From Diploptera punctata (Eukaryota; Arthropoda; Insecta; Blattodea; Blaberidae), in assembly GCA_030220185.1 (NCBI GenBank), contig JASPKZ010007546.1, positions 639,501 through 703,500 of the forward strand: a DNA stretch of 64,000 nucleotides, in the 5' to 3' direction. A program made the position numbers and the translations under genes. The notes beneath the pieces were generated by a model that had not been told where the DNA came from, searched no databases, and was given only the letters and a program-made list of their open reading frames with translations. This document shows positions 1 through 9,613 of this stretch, piece by piece (within the stretch, counting starts at the first letter, position 1; every line of letters begins with the position of its first letter).

Positions 1-681
1 CGGCATTCGTTGAAGATGGGCTTTCCAATTGTTCTGGTAGTTTTGTATATGTTGAAGAATGGGTTCTACATCCAACTCTTCCATAATTTCCTCATTTATT
101 TTATGGTCCCACTTTGTGTAGCCCGCTGTACGGCGCATAAATTGCATCTCATTTGCTGTTATTCGGCTTTCATCTCTTCTTCGTATTGTCCATGCTTCAC
201 TACCAGATCTTAATACTGGTCTTGCGAGAACCTTATAAAACCGTAATCTTGTGTTCTTCTGTACTAAAGATGGTTTCATTATACTGTTAATTATCCCCGT
301 GTTTTTGTAAAATTTATGATTTTCTTCGATATATCAGCTTCATCTTGAAATGCTAAATTATAACCCAAGTAATTAAATTCGTTTACTCGTTCTAAAATTT
401 CATCATCCAAAACAATTTTGCTAGGTATAGGATATTTCCCACAAAAGGCCATCACTTTAGTTTTCTTTGTATTGATTTCCATATTGCACCTTTTTTGCAA
501 TTATATTAAAATTGTGTATAGAATACTGTAAATCTGTTTCTGTTGGAGCTATTAATACCAAATCATCTGCAAAAAGCAAAGATACTATTTTATGGTTTCT
601 ATTAATTTGGATAGAACCGTGTCTTATCTGTCGCCAATCTTAGAGTATTCTATCCATGTATATGATAAAGAGCATGGTTAC
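1..681 (-). mobile_element. LINE-P fragment, RT palm to C-terminus
   Basis: Minus-strand translation gives LFADDLVLIAP (RT catalytic ADD box) near 560-590, then the thumb region (KTKVMAF, FNYLGYNL) at 291-500, then a C-terminal block with ARPVLRSGSEAWT and RRTAGYTKWD running off the window start. The product was a LINE reverse transcriptase acting in target-primed reverse transcription. At least one frameshift lies near 500-560, so it is dead. The upstream endonuclease and most of the RT are missing. It is closest to the 15845-17296 and 38403-39530 copies. Clade beyond APE-type LINE is inference. Confidence 0.8.
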
Positions 682-858
682 TACATACAAATTGTAGCAT
701 TTATAATTATTTTATTTATTTTTAAATATTTTTATATTAGTGTTATGTCACCGCGGTGGTCAGGAGGTAGCGTGCTGCCTTGTCACGCAGCGGGCCCGAG
801 TTCGATCCCCGATCGGGACAAGTTTCGTGGGTGAGATTTTTTTTGGGATTTTTCTACA

Positions 859-1637
859 TCTAGGCCCAGCCGTCCACGCCTTGGGATACCTCGGTCGTCA
901 TGACCATACTCCCAAGTCCTAGTTCTAGTCCTCCCTATCCTATGTTCGCGTCCACGTTCAAGTTCTCGGTCCTTAAACCAACACTCCAGGGAGAGAGTGT
1001 TGGAGTTCGCAGTTCTGGGAATTGCTGAGCTACATAGTACATCAGGTCACTCAATCCTGACGACCCCACAGTTGGTCCACGGGCTCCATGAGCCTAGCCG
1101 GGAGGACTGCTGTCGCAGATCCACCGACCATTCCCCTGTTCTGCCTCCAGGGACGTGTCCTGCAGCCGTTGTGAGACCGGCTAGGGCTACAAGCCCAACA
1201 GTGTGAGACTTTTAGTACATCCAGGTGCTCATCTCCCGGCGACCCCACAGTTTGTCGACGGGCCCGTAGGCCAAGCCAGGAACCAGTACAGTAGCTCCCC
1301 GCTGGACTGGTCCGAGCCGAGCCCTGGTGTGCCCCCAGGAACGCCTTCTGCAGCTGTTGTGGGCCAGCACGGAGCTCGCAAGCTCCAACAGATGAGCAAT
1401 TAGTACGACAAGGCACTCAACTCTTGCCTACCCCACTAATGGTTCACGAGTCCCTTGGACTTAACCGGGAGGACTGTCTAGCAGATCCACCGATCTTTCC
1501 CCCAGTGCACCAGCTGGGGACGTGTTTGGTTGCTGAAGTGGGTCCAGCCTGAGCTATAGTACGTCAGGTCGCTCAACTCCTGACGACCTCACAGATTGTC
1601 CTTGGGTCACTCGGTTCCAGAGTCGGCGCTAAGTCCC
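859..1637. mobile_element. GC-rich insert with 14-bp target duplication
   Basis: The 14-mer GGGATTTTTCTACA occurs at 845-858 and again at 1638-1651, exactly at the two sides of this 779-bp block, and removing one copy plus the block restores the SINE-A consensus. The block is far more GC-rich than its surroundings and holds four diverged tandem units. No poly(A), no clear terminal inverted repeat and no credible ORF is visible. It is an unclassified non-autonomous element. Confidence 0.75.
1035..1620. repeat. Four diverged tandem units, period about 157-187 bp
   Basis: Units start near 1035, 1214, 1401 and 1559, each opening with an AGTAC-TCAGGTC-CTCA-like stretch followed by CGACCCCACAG and a GGTCC-CGGG-like run. 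Later landmarks such as GGGAGGACTG, GCAGATCCACCGA and GGACGTGT recur in units 1 and 3. The last unit is truncated. Divergence between units suggests the array is older than the insertion that carried it here. Confidence 0.7.
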
Positions 1638-1925
1638 GGGATTTTTCTACACCTGTAAGACAAATGTCGGGAAACGTTAATGCCCAAATGGTCCCGGAAT
1701 ATCATATGGCCAACACAATCATCATCATTCATATTCGCCTTAGAATAAGTTCAGGATTAAGGACTCTCCTTTCGCACCACTATCATCATCTTCACCCATC
1801 ATATCATCGGGGCAGCATAACCCCTCCTTTCAGGCGCCCCACCTCAGAAATGGGTTACAATTATGCCAATGTAGGAGAGAACACCAGAAATGTCGAAATG
1901 ACAACTTAGGGCATTAAATAAAAAA

Positions 1926-2288
1926 TATGTAAGTGATATAATTAATATCATCTTAAAAGTTAAGTACGGTGTATAAATGCATTTTTGCGTGATAGTGCGT
2001 TTTGTCGTCCTTACAGCAATGGCGACCATGATTGAAAGTTCAACTTCATACATTTCGGGGTTGCTAACCTAAATAACTATACTGTAATAAAATAACTACA
2101 CTGTAATATTATATATTACTAACCGCGTGTGGGAAGTAAAACCACTGCCCTCTCTGTATACTACGTACAATGCATATACAAAAAATATTCAAAATGTACT
2201 GTTAATATACATTATATGAAACAAATCACTGCATTTTAAATGAACTAAACTTTATTTGAAAAGATATAAAACAATAAATACATAATTG
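1926..2288. other. No gene seen
   Basis: AT-rich sequence with a short imperfect duplication (ATAACTATACTGTAATAAA-like, 2074-2112). No coding signal or recognised repeat. Confidence 0.5.
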
Positions 2289-2722
2289 TCATAAGTAATG
2301 CCACGAGTGATTTCCAAATTATCGATAAATTCACGACTCACGGAATTTATCTAGAGAATTTGGAAATCAAGAGTGGCATTTGTTAGGACTATTTAACGAA
2401 TAAAATTAAGCTGTTTACTCACAAATCATTATTTAACTATAGTTATTTTTAAATATGTATATATTTAATGTAAACGGCGATGTTTGAAAACAAATGAGAA
2501 ACGATAGGTACGCTTCTACTGCTTCTTTTGTTTATCACTGCAACCAGATCATACTATTTATTGCCAGAGGAACGAAATATTGTAAGGAGGAGCTTTCTTT
2601 AATATGGTAATTATTACACTGATAAATATTTGGTGAAACACGACTCTGATTGGTTGCAAAACAGAAATCATTGAAACGTGATTGGTCATTGACTCCCATT
2701 TGGGGCATGACTTAAATAGTCA
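2289..2722 (-). mobile_element. MITE-1 copy 1, internally deleted
   Basis: Starts with TCATAAGTAATGCCACGAG and ends with GGGGCATGACTTAAATAGTCA, the reverse complement of the family ends. The terminal hairpin (AATGCCAC ... GTGGCATT) lies at 2297-2382. At 434 bp it lacks about 300 bp of the middle found in the 24203 and 47471 copies. No ORF. It is a non-autonomous DNA-transposon-like foldback element. Confidence 0.8.
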
Positions 2723-3098
2723 CCATTTTATCACTAATATTGCCTCATGGTCTCCTGTACTTTCAACTAATAACATAACCATTGCCCACACTGTTAACGA
2801 TAATCAGTTGTTTATAATGAACGCAAATAGTTACAACAAATATATTATTTTATTATTATTTATTATTTTGTAAACACTATCGCGAAAAAGATAATGTACT
2901 TTTGTGAAATGTTTTACAGAATCTCGGAAATTAAAAACCTGGCTATCGCTCGGTTTTTAAACATTTTCCTCGATTCTGTAAAAACCACTTCCCAACCTCG
3001 CATCGTAGTATACTATTTTTGTATATCTTACTTCACTGGTTGAGTGGAAAGTAAGAACTTATGATCTCAACATTTTAAATAAAAATTGTATTATTGAT

Positions 3099-3100
<2 letters not shown>
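2723..3100. other. No gene; contains a 30-bp inverted repeat
   Basis: AT-rich. The only structure is the inverted repeat at 2912-2984, with arms beginning TTTTACAGAATC and ending GATTCTGTAAAA around a 12-nt loop. Confidence 0.6.

Positions 3101-3102
<2 letters not shown>

Positions 3103-3152
<50 letters not shown>
3103..3152. repeat. (AAT)n microsatellite, LINE-J tail
   Basis: About 16 AAT units. Read on the minus strand this is the (ATT)n tail directly after the LINE-J 3' end. Confidence 0.9.
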
Positions 3153-3154
<2 letters not shown>

Positions 3155-3162
3155 TTTATTTT

Positions 3163-3210
3163 AGCTGGCAGAGTTAAGGCCATAAGGCCTTCTCTTCCAC
3201 TCAACCAGCG
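3163..3210 (-). other. LINE-J 3' stem-loop tail
   Basis: On the minus strand CTGG-TT-GAGT ... AAGGCC-TTAT-GGCCTT-A-ACTC-TG-CCAG forms a nested hairpin just before (ATT)n. The same structure recurs at six other LINE ends in the window and is a candidate RT recognition site. Confidence 0.7.
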
Positions 3211-3423
3211 AATAGTAAAATTATACAAAAATTACGTACATATTACAATTTTAAGATATTAAAATACAGACTAAACAAAATACAATGATGATGGATCTAA
3301 TACTAGCTAATGCTAACAAAAACATAGAATATAATAAAATTAAAATGATATAAAATAAAGTAAGTAGCTTCCTACATGATTATTAATAGAATGCTCTATA
3401 TAGTTGTTATGTAGTTAATGTTT

Positions 3424-4990
3424 TCATTGTGTCGAACTTAAGATATCAGTTAATTTGGATTTAAATAATGATAGCGACTGACAGTCCCTGACATGACTGG
3501 GAAGTGAGTTCCATGCTCTAGCCATAGATATTGTGTAAGATTCAGAGTACAGACAGGTCCTGTGTTGTGGTATCAAAAGTAAAGAAGAGTCTTGTGATCT
3601 TGTTCCTAAATTGTGACGAGCCGATAAATGTTGAAAACGTGTTGTTAAATAAGTTGGTAAATATGTGTGCAGAATTTGGAATAGTAAGGTATGTGAATGT
3701 AAAGTTCTTCTGTCATTTAGGCGTAGCCATGATAAGGCCTGAAATGAAGGAGACACGTGGTCATAACGACGGAGGTTGAATATAAATCGAATGCACGCAT
3801 TATGAGCACGCTGTAGTCTGTCAGATAGATCAGTTGTAAGATTAGTCAGTAATATGTCGCAGTAGTCGAAGTGTGGCATTATAAGAGTCTGTACAAGTAT
3901 TGTTTTAATTTTGTAGGAAGGAAGTTTTTAAAACTATTTAGGGAGTGAAGAATTGAGAACACTTTCTTGCAGGTATTATTCACCTGGATTTTCCAGTCTA
4001 GGTGTTGGTCCATATATATACCCAGATTTTTACTACTGAGCTGTAGGGGATATTTTTGTCATTTAGGAGAATGGTAGGGATATTTTCGTAATTTATAATG
4101 CTTTGGATTCGCCGATGTCCTATAATTATGCACTGTGTCTTGTCAGTATTTAGATTAAGTCCATGTTTCTTCGACCATTGGGAAATTGAGTCTAGGTCAC
4201 TATTTAATTTGTCTAGTGTGTCATGTACATCGTCAGGATGGGAGTGAATGTAAATTTGCAAATCGTCAGCGTATAGGTGATATCGACAATAGGTAAGTCT
4301 AGTGGATATATCGTTAACATAGATAGAGAACAGAAGTGGTCCTAACACTGAACCTTGTTGGACGCCACCCTTCAGTGATAGCCAGGATGAGGAAAGTTCT
4401 GCATTGGATACACATTGCTGGCGACCATGAAGATAGGATCCAAGCCAGTTAACAGCATTGTCCGAAAGATTCAGAGCGCGTAATTTTGCTATTAATATGT
4501 CAGTGTCAACAGTGTCGAAAGCTTTGCTGAAGTCCAAGAGTGTAAATATTGTCATGTGGCCACTGTCCATTGCTTCACGCGTATCTTCGGTAATTTTAAG
4601 AAGTGCGTGTTGCCGTACTATGGCCTGTCCTAAAACCTGATTGGTATGGGTCGAGTATGTTATGAGTGTTAAGGTAATCAGTTAATTGTTCATGAACAAT
4701 GCGCTCGAAGGCCTTAGATAGGACTGGGAGGATGCTGATTGGTCTAAAGTCGTTTGGTGTTACAAGGTAATTTAATTTTAGGGATTGGTCTGACTATAGC
4801 TTTTTTCCAGAGTTCGGGGTAAGTTGAGGTCATAATTGAGGCATTGAATATATGGGTTACAGTTGGGAGTATGACATGGAGTATTTTCTTTAAAAAGTCG
4901 ATACTTATATTGTCTATACCTTGTGTTTTAGTTCTAATGCGGTCCAGGGATAGTTTAACGTCGATTGGCATTATATAGGAAAAGAAGAAT
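3424..4990 (-). pseudogene. LINE-J reverse transcriptase, broken
   Basis: Visible in order on the minus strand: PELWKKAIVRPIPK (4744-4971), DFRPISILPVLSKAFE, LLDFSKAFDTVD with the first catalytic Asp, GGVQQGSVLGPLLF, YADDLQIY with the catalytic Asp pair, and the C-terminal block LQRAHNACIRF to WNSLPSHVRDCQSL (3424-3879). The enzyme copies its own RNA at a nicked target. Catalytic motifs are intact, but frameshifts fall between 4570 and 4744 and between 3879 and 3998, and a stop follows. No endonuclease or ORF1 remains. The jockey versus CR1 or Daphne assignment is uncertain. Confidence 0.85.
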
Positions 4991-5164
4991 TTTTCTCGGG
5001 AAGGAGTAGGTGTGGATAGGAGCTCATCATCTATAATGATATTATTATTATTATTATTATTAATTTTCTGTTAATACTATTAATTATATGGTAATGCAAA
5101 TGAACGTATTTTATTGTGTAATACTGTTGGGAAAATTTTAAATTAAACAATTCACTAAATTGTG

Positions 5165-5335
5165 CACCTCTATGGCCTTGGGTTAACGTCGTTGCTTCGT
5201 ACAGAGCGGGCCTAGGTTCGATCAGGTCAAGATAAGTTTCCATGGTGCTTTTTTTTATCTGTAAGATAGAAATCAGGAAACTGTAAGGTCTAAATGGTCC
5301 CCGAACATCATCTGGTCATTATAAACACCATTATC
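5165..5335 (+). mobile_element. Diverged SINE-A/B copy
   Basis: A weak head (GGCCTTGGGTTAACG..., GGTTCGATCAGG) is followed by ATCTGTAAGATAGAAATCAGG and CCCCGAACATCATCTGG, which match the shared SINE-A/B body. The 3' tail is absent, so the subfamily cannot be told. Confidence 0.6.
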
Positions 5336-5578
5336 AAATTCTCCATGTATAGTATGAATGTGTGGTCTCGGACGAAACACTGGATTCAGCTGTTCACTCA
5401 TTCGGAGAGGCCCTCCATGTCTTTAGTGTGGTCAAAAAATTATATGTCTGATCCAAAATTTTAAAATCGCTCTTCCGACAGTTCATGCTACTGTAAGGTC
5501 CTAGCGGCATGTGTTATGCAAAAGTAGATCCATCTATGTTGTGGGAGGTTAAACTACGATGGAGAAGAAAAGAAGAAA
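5336..5578. other. No gene seen
   Basis: Unique-looking sequence ending in a GAA-rich stretch (5562-5590). No feature supported. Confidence 0.4.
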
Positions 5579-5579
5579 A

Positions 5580-5885
5580 AGAAGAAGAAATTAATTTATT
5601 AGTGAAGCAAAACAATAAAAAATTCTTCTACTACAAGGTTTAGGCTATGCAGCCTGTTCCGGCGAAGTTAAAAGTGGAGTCCATCTTCTACGTGGTCGGC
5701 CAACATCTCTTGTTCCTCTGGGATTATACAGGAAGGTTCTTTTTGGTATTCTTTCGTTGTTCATTCTCATTAAGTGTTCTGTCCATTTCTTATTATTTTC
5801 GCTGTTTTTATCTTCAATTTTATATATATTTAATTCTTCTCGTATAGTTTCATTCCTTATTCTATCCGCTTTCGCTTTTTAGTAA
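5580..5885 (-). mobile_element. LINE-P 3' end, close relative of the 52105 copy
   Basis: The reverse complement aligns with 52480-52700 almost base for base, covering NRIRNETIREELNIYKIEDK through PRGTRDVGRPR and the shared 3' end CAGGCTGCATAGCCTAAACC with a GAA tail. Only the last hundred codons remain. The two copies are opposite in orientation and 46 kb apart. Confidence 0.8.
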
Positions 5886-5887
5886 TA

Positions 5888-6190
5888 GAAAATTCATCTG
5901 GCAGCCTTACAAGGGCTGCGCAGATATAGTTGGGTGGTGGGATTGCCACCTTACAGCCTCCCAACTTGCTTCAGCTTTGTATTTAGGGTGCTTTCCCTTA
6001 GGCAGATTGCGTTCTCTTCGGCTCTGAGCTCTAACTGCCCATTATAGCCGTCCAATCTGGAACAGACGTTATGCTGATTTTGGTTCACCCCGGGTATTTC
6101 ATTTCCCCGGTACCACCTATATTTAGGAGGCATTCCCCTATCCACCACCTGGGGAGGCGCCCGATGGGGAATCAGCAACCCCTCACGGAT
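5888..6190. repeat. Unclassified GC-rich repeat-like block
   Basis: It lies between two LINE-P ends and is clearly more GC-rich than its flanks. It ends in GGGGAGGCGCCCGATGGGG and then a CTT tract at 6218. It resembles the bodies of other GAA-tailed retroposons here (8470-8620, 40842-41100) in composition only. No head or ORF was identified. Confidence 0.35.
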
Positions 6191-6217
6191 TGTATAGATA
6201 AATATAGAAATAGTCTC

Positions 6218-6660
6218 CTTCTTCTTCTTCTTCTTCTTTTCTTCTTCTTCTTCACTTCACGGGCTAAGCAAATTGCTTGTTCCGCCTCACAGTTGTTCTG
6301 TCCACCTTTTCACTGCCCTTCCTACATTCCTTGAACCTCTTGGCTTATAGTTAAATGCTGCTTTTGGTAATCTTGTTACATTCATTTTTTCTACATGTCT
6401 AAACAATTTATCTCTATATTAATTGATTTTATCATTCAATGGATATATATTTAACTCTGTTCTTATATCTTCATTCTTTATCCGATCCAATTTTGTGCAG
6501 CATTTTTTTCTTCTAAGGAAGTTCATTTCTACGCTTTATATTATACTTTGTAATTTTTGGTCATTACTCAAGTTTCACTCCCATAAAATAATGAAGGAAT
6601 TACCAATGTTCTATAAAACTTCAATCTATATCTCTTCTTGTTTTGTTCTTTAATGTTTTA
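6218..6660 (-). mobile_element. LINE-P 3' end, heavily decayed
   Basis: Minus-strand pieces in shifting frames match the family: RYRLKFYRTLVIPS, LFYGSETW with a stop, DRIKNEDIRTEL and a GRP-less end followed by a (GAA)n tail at 6218-6252. Many indels and stops. No function retained. Confidence 0.6.
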
Positions 6661-7487
6661 AGTAGAAATAGTATTTTATTTTATTTATTTAATGCAGGGC
6701 ACTTGAAATACAGATCATTCACGCAAAAGACAGACCTTGCTAACACATTTACAATATATACAATAGAAATACTACTAAAAATGTAACAAGTAGATTAAGG
6801 GGTTTGCAGTGAGGTCATTTTCCCTCTTGCCTGCCAGTAGTATTGATGGAGTGTAGCAGTTGTTAGTGCTGGGATGTGAAATAGGTGAGCAGAATCCATA
6901 TTGGCACCAGTCCTACACAACATGCAGAGAGGATATATATATATATATATATATATACAAAGAGTATAAGTTGTTACGATTTACTCTTCTTACGGCGAAG
7001 TTAATATTATTTAAATTTTCTTTCCATCCTCTTTGGCTTCACGGTCCTTTAAATCTGGCCTTACCGCCCTTTGCACGTTTCTTGACCAGGCTGATTCAGT
7101 TATTCTACCTGGTATCATTACTTTGGTTCTTCATCAAGCTCTTATTTAAAATAAGATTTTTTAATAGAGAATAAGCGTACTTTTTTATTCACAAATAAAT
7201 TTTGTGCATAGTATTGACACCATTTGAATTTTGAATTTTATGTAATAATAATGTAAATTTTATGAAACTGTGTTATTTTCAAAATTACAAATTCAAATGC
7301 AACACTATTCACAACTGTATAATGTCCCCAGGAATGTCTAAACGTTTGAACTTTTAAATGATAACTTAAAAATCTTTACGACTCCTAGAGATTACGTGTT
7401 ATATTTCATTACTTTACGTGGTATTTATTATTTATGGATTTACTAACAAGGTTACGTATTATGTTTTTTGAAGTTTTATTATATTAT
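6661..7487. other. No gene; AT-rich with a (TA)n tract
   Basis: Contains (TA)13 at 6931-6956. The rest shows no coding bias, TIR or tRNA-like box. The small ORFs are low complexity. Confidence 0.5.
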
Positions 7488-7715
7488 GTCACTGACCAAA
7501 ACCTTCTGGCGGCACTATGGCCCTGGGGTCGACTCAGCCTCTAACGGAAATGAGTACCAGACGCTTGTTCTGGGGTAAAGGCGGCCGTCACGCAGGGCTG
7601 ACAACCCGGCTGATATCAAGTGCCGATTGTCTAGAAAAAGTGGGAGCCCTAACCTCCTACTACCCCAAGGGCCTCCCGAGACCTGTTGTGGGATTACTTT
7701 ACTTTTACTTTATTA
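7488..7715 (+). mobile_element. SINE-E, 5'-truncated
   Basis: Matches the body and 3' end of the full SINE-E at 26628-26937 (CTGGCGGCACTATGGCCCTG, CTAGAAAAAGTGGGAGCC, GTGGGATTACTTTACTTTTA). The tRNA-like head is missing. Opposite orientation to the full copy. Confidence 0.85.
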
Positions 7716-7789
7716 GATTATGTCAATTAACAGTATTATAGGTCAAATAATAAGGTTGCTTCGAAAATGTTCTACTTACTTTTAAATCT

Positions 7790-8420
7790 TCTTCTTCTTC
7801 TTCTTCTTCCTCTGCGCATGAAAGCTGGCAGCTTGTTGCGTGTTCATTCACTACAGGTCCGGGGTATGGTGACATCCTTCCATCGTAGTTGTGGTCTTCC
7901 TAATGGCCTTTTCTGCTGAGGTGTCCAGTCACGTACTTTCTTCACCAAACTACTGTTCTCTATTCTATCTATGTGATCGTTCCAATTTAGTCTTCTGTCA
8001 TTTATCCAGAGGTTTATATGTTCAATTTCACATTCTTCTCTAATAACTGAGCTGCGAATTTTCTCTCTCAGTGATTTTCCTACGATTTTCCTTAAAACTT
8101 TCATTTAGGTTATTTCATTGATTTGTTTTGTTCTCTGAGTATTTGTTCGGCATTCACAACCATATGTTAAAACTGGTCTTATGACAGATTTGTATATTCT
8201 TATTTTTATATCTACTTTTAAATTTTTATTTTTCCAAACAGTATTGTTTAAACATCCCGATATTTTGTTTGCATTATTTGCTTGATGGAGGATTTCATCT
8301 GTTATTCTGTTGCTGCTATTAATTTCTATTCCTAAATATTTGAATTTCATGACTTGTTCTATACTTTTATCAGTCCGGCTTACTTCGTGAATGTTTCTTT
8401 GAGTAATTGAAAATTTTACA
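7790..8420 (-). mobile_element. LINE-P-like 3' end with (GAA)n tail
   Basis: Two minus-strand frames, 8105-8350 (MKFKYLGIEINS, IRPVLTYGCE) and 7844-8104 (MKVLRKIVGKSL, WNDHIDRIE, KRPLGRPQLRWKD), are separated by a single in-frame stop near 8102. They are the RT thumb and the C-terminal domain of an APE-type LINE of a lineage distinct from the others here. The 3' tail is (GAA)n at 7790-7812. Confidence 0.75.
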
Positions 8421-8770
8421 TCTTGGAAGTGAGTTACTAGCCCTTCTTCTTCGATGGGTATCTCTTTTATTCTGGACCTTCTTCCATGACCTGCCAGGCA
8501 TGGGAGGCCCTGTTGGTAGTTACACTACCGCCTGTGTAGCTCATAGAGTCATTAGGACTCACAAGCCCCACTACCACGTCAAGGTAGAGATACCGACGGT
8601 GGGGTATAAAATTAGGCTTAAGGAATTTAGCGCTCTTTAAAAATGGGTGCTGTACGTTTATACTTATCGGGAAATAAGAAAAATAAATGAATTAATGAAT
8701 GTTACTTGTAACCTGATTTTCAGTATAGAGGACGTGTGCAAAGGAACATATTTTTCTGTTGGTAATATAT
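8421..8770. other. Unclassified block, no gene
   Basis: 8470-8620 is GC-rich (CATGCCTGGCAGG-like start on the minus strand, ACCGACGGTGGGG end), preceded by a CTTCTTC run. It is perhaps a GAA-tailed retroposon body, but I cannot identify it. The remainder is AT-rich. Confidence 0.35.
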
Positions 8771-8771
8771 T

Positions 8772-9164
8772 TTTTATTTTTTTTTCAAATGCCCCAGATT
8801 TGTCTTTCGACATTCCTAGTTTCTCTCCTGGCATGGCGTACTTGTAACCCACTTCTGAGGTAGGGGCGCCTGGAAGGCGGGGTTACGTTGCCCCGATGAT
8901 ATGATGAGTGATGATGATAATGGTGCGCCATGAGATTCCCTAATCCTAAGCTTAACCTAAGATGAATATGAATGATGATGATTGCGATGGCCATATGATT
9001 TCGGGGACCGTTTGGGCCTTAAAGTTTTCCTGACATTTGTCTTACAAGTAAGGAAAAACCCCGATAAAAACCTCACTCAGAAAAGCTGTCCCGACCGGGG
9101 ATCGAACCCGGGCCCGCTGCGTGACAAGGCAGCACGCTACACCGAGACTACAGCGGTGGACTCT
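8772..9164 (-). mobile_element. SINE-A, near full length
   Basis: Read on the minus strand: head GTCCACCGCTGTAGTCTCGG, box B GGTTCGATCCCCGGT, body CTTACAAGTAAGGAAAAACC (plus-strand view), CATATGGCCATCGCAATCAT, then the A-type tail ending in CTGGGGCATTTGAAAAAAAA. About 393 bp. It serves as the reference for reconstructing the split copy at 747-1925. Confidence 0.85.
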
Positions 9165-9270
9165 ACGTGTATATTAATACGTGAAGAAAAAATCTTTGTA
9201 CACCTTTAAGCACATTGCGCGCACGGAGGAGTGTGATATTTGGCATAGTTAAAGTTCATATAGAGAAGGA

Positions 9271-9608
9271 GTCCACCGCCTGTGGTCTCGAGGTAGCGTG
9301 CTGCCTTTTCACGCAGCGGACCCGGGTTCGATCCCCGGTTGGGGCAGTTTTTCTGGGTGAGGTATTTATCGGGGTTTTTTCCTCGCCTGTAAGACAAATG
9401 TCAGGAAAACGTTAAGGCCCAAACTGTCCCCGAAATCATATGGCCATCATCATCCTTATCACTATCATCATCATCTTCCTTCACCAGTGTGAAAAGCAAC
9501 GGGAAGCTACCACACCTACAATTCCCTAGTAAAGCTGCCAACATAGCATGAAACTGCTATGATTGCAGTGAAGGACCTGCCTTCGGGCAGAATTACTATG
9601 GATGGATA
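9271..9608 (+). mobile_element. SINE-B, full length
   Basis: The head GTCCACCGCCTGTGGTCTCG with box B GGTTCGATCCCCGGTTGG and body match SINE-A, but the 3' half is B-type: GGAAGCTACCACACC, AGCATGAAACTGCTATG, and the hairpin CCTGCCTTCGGGCAG before ATTACTATGGATGGAT. Its head faces that of the SINE-A at 8772-9164 across 106 bp. Confidence 0.85.
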
Positions 9609-9613
9609 GAGAA

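Larger units (their letters stand above)
747..1925 (+). mobile_element. SINE-A, split by an insertion
   Basis: A tRNA-like head with box A-like GGTCAGGAGGTAGCGTGC and box B GTTCGATCCCC lies at 747-830. The body stops at 858 and resumes at 1638 with CCTGTAAGACAAATGTC. The 3' part ends in GGCATTAAATAAAAAA-like sequence near 1905-1925. Comparison with the 8772-9164 and 36165-36770 copies shows that head, body and tail were once contiguous. It is a non-coding Pol III-type retroposon; ORFs inside are spurious. Confidence 0.8.
3153..5035 (-). mobile_element. LINE-J copy, 5'-truncated
   Basis: A jockey/CR1-like non-LTR element about 1.9 kb long, covering the RT domain to the 3' tail. It begins inside the RT N-terminal region (DRIRTKTQGIDNIS) and ends in the conserved stem-loop and (ATT)n tract. 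It is bracketed by ATT microsatellites at 3103-3152 and 5038-5063. 5' truncation is the usual outcome of target-primed reverse transcription. Confidence 0.85.

Noticed and set aside
2289..2722. Helitron assignment for MITE-1
   Set aside because: There is a terminal hairpin, but no TC start or CTRR end, and the two ends show an inverted repeat.
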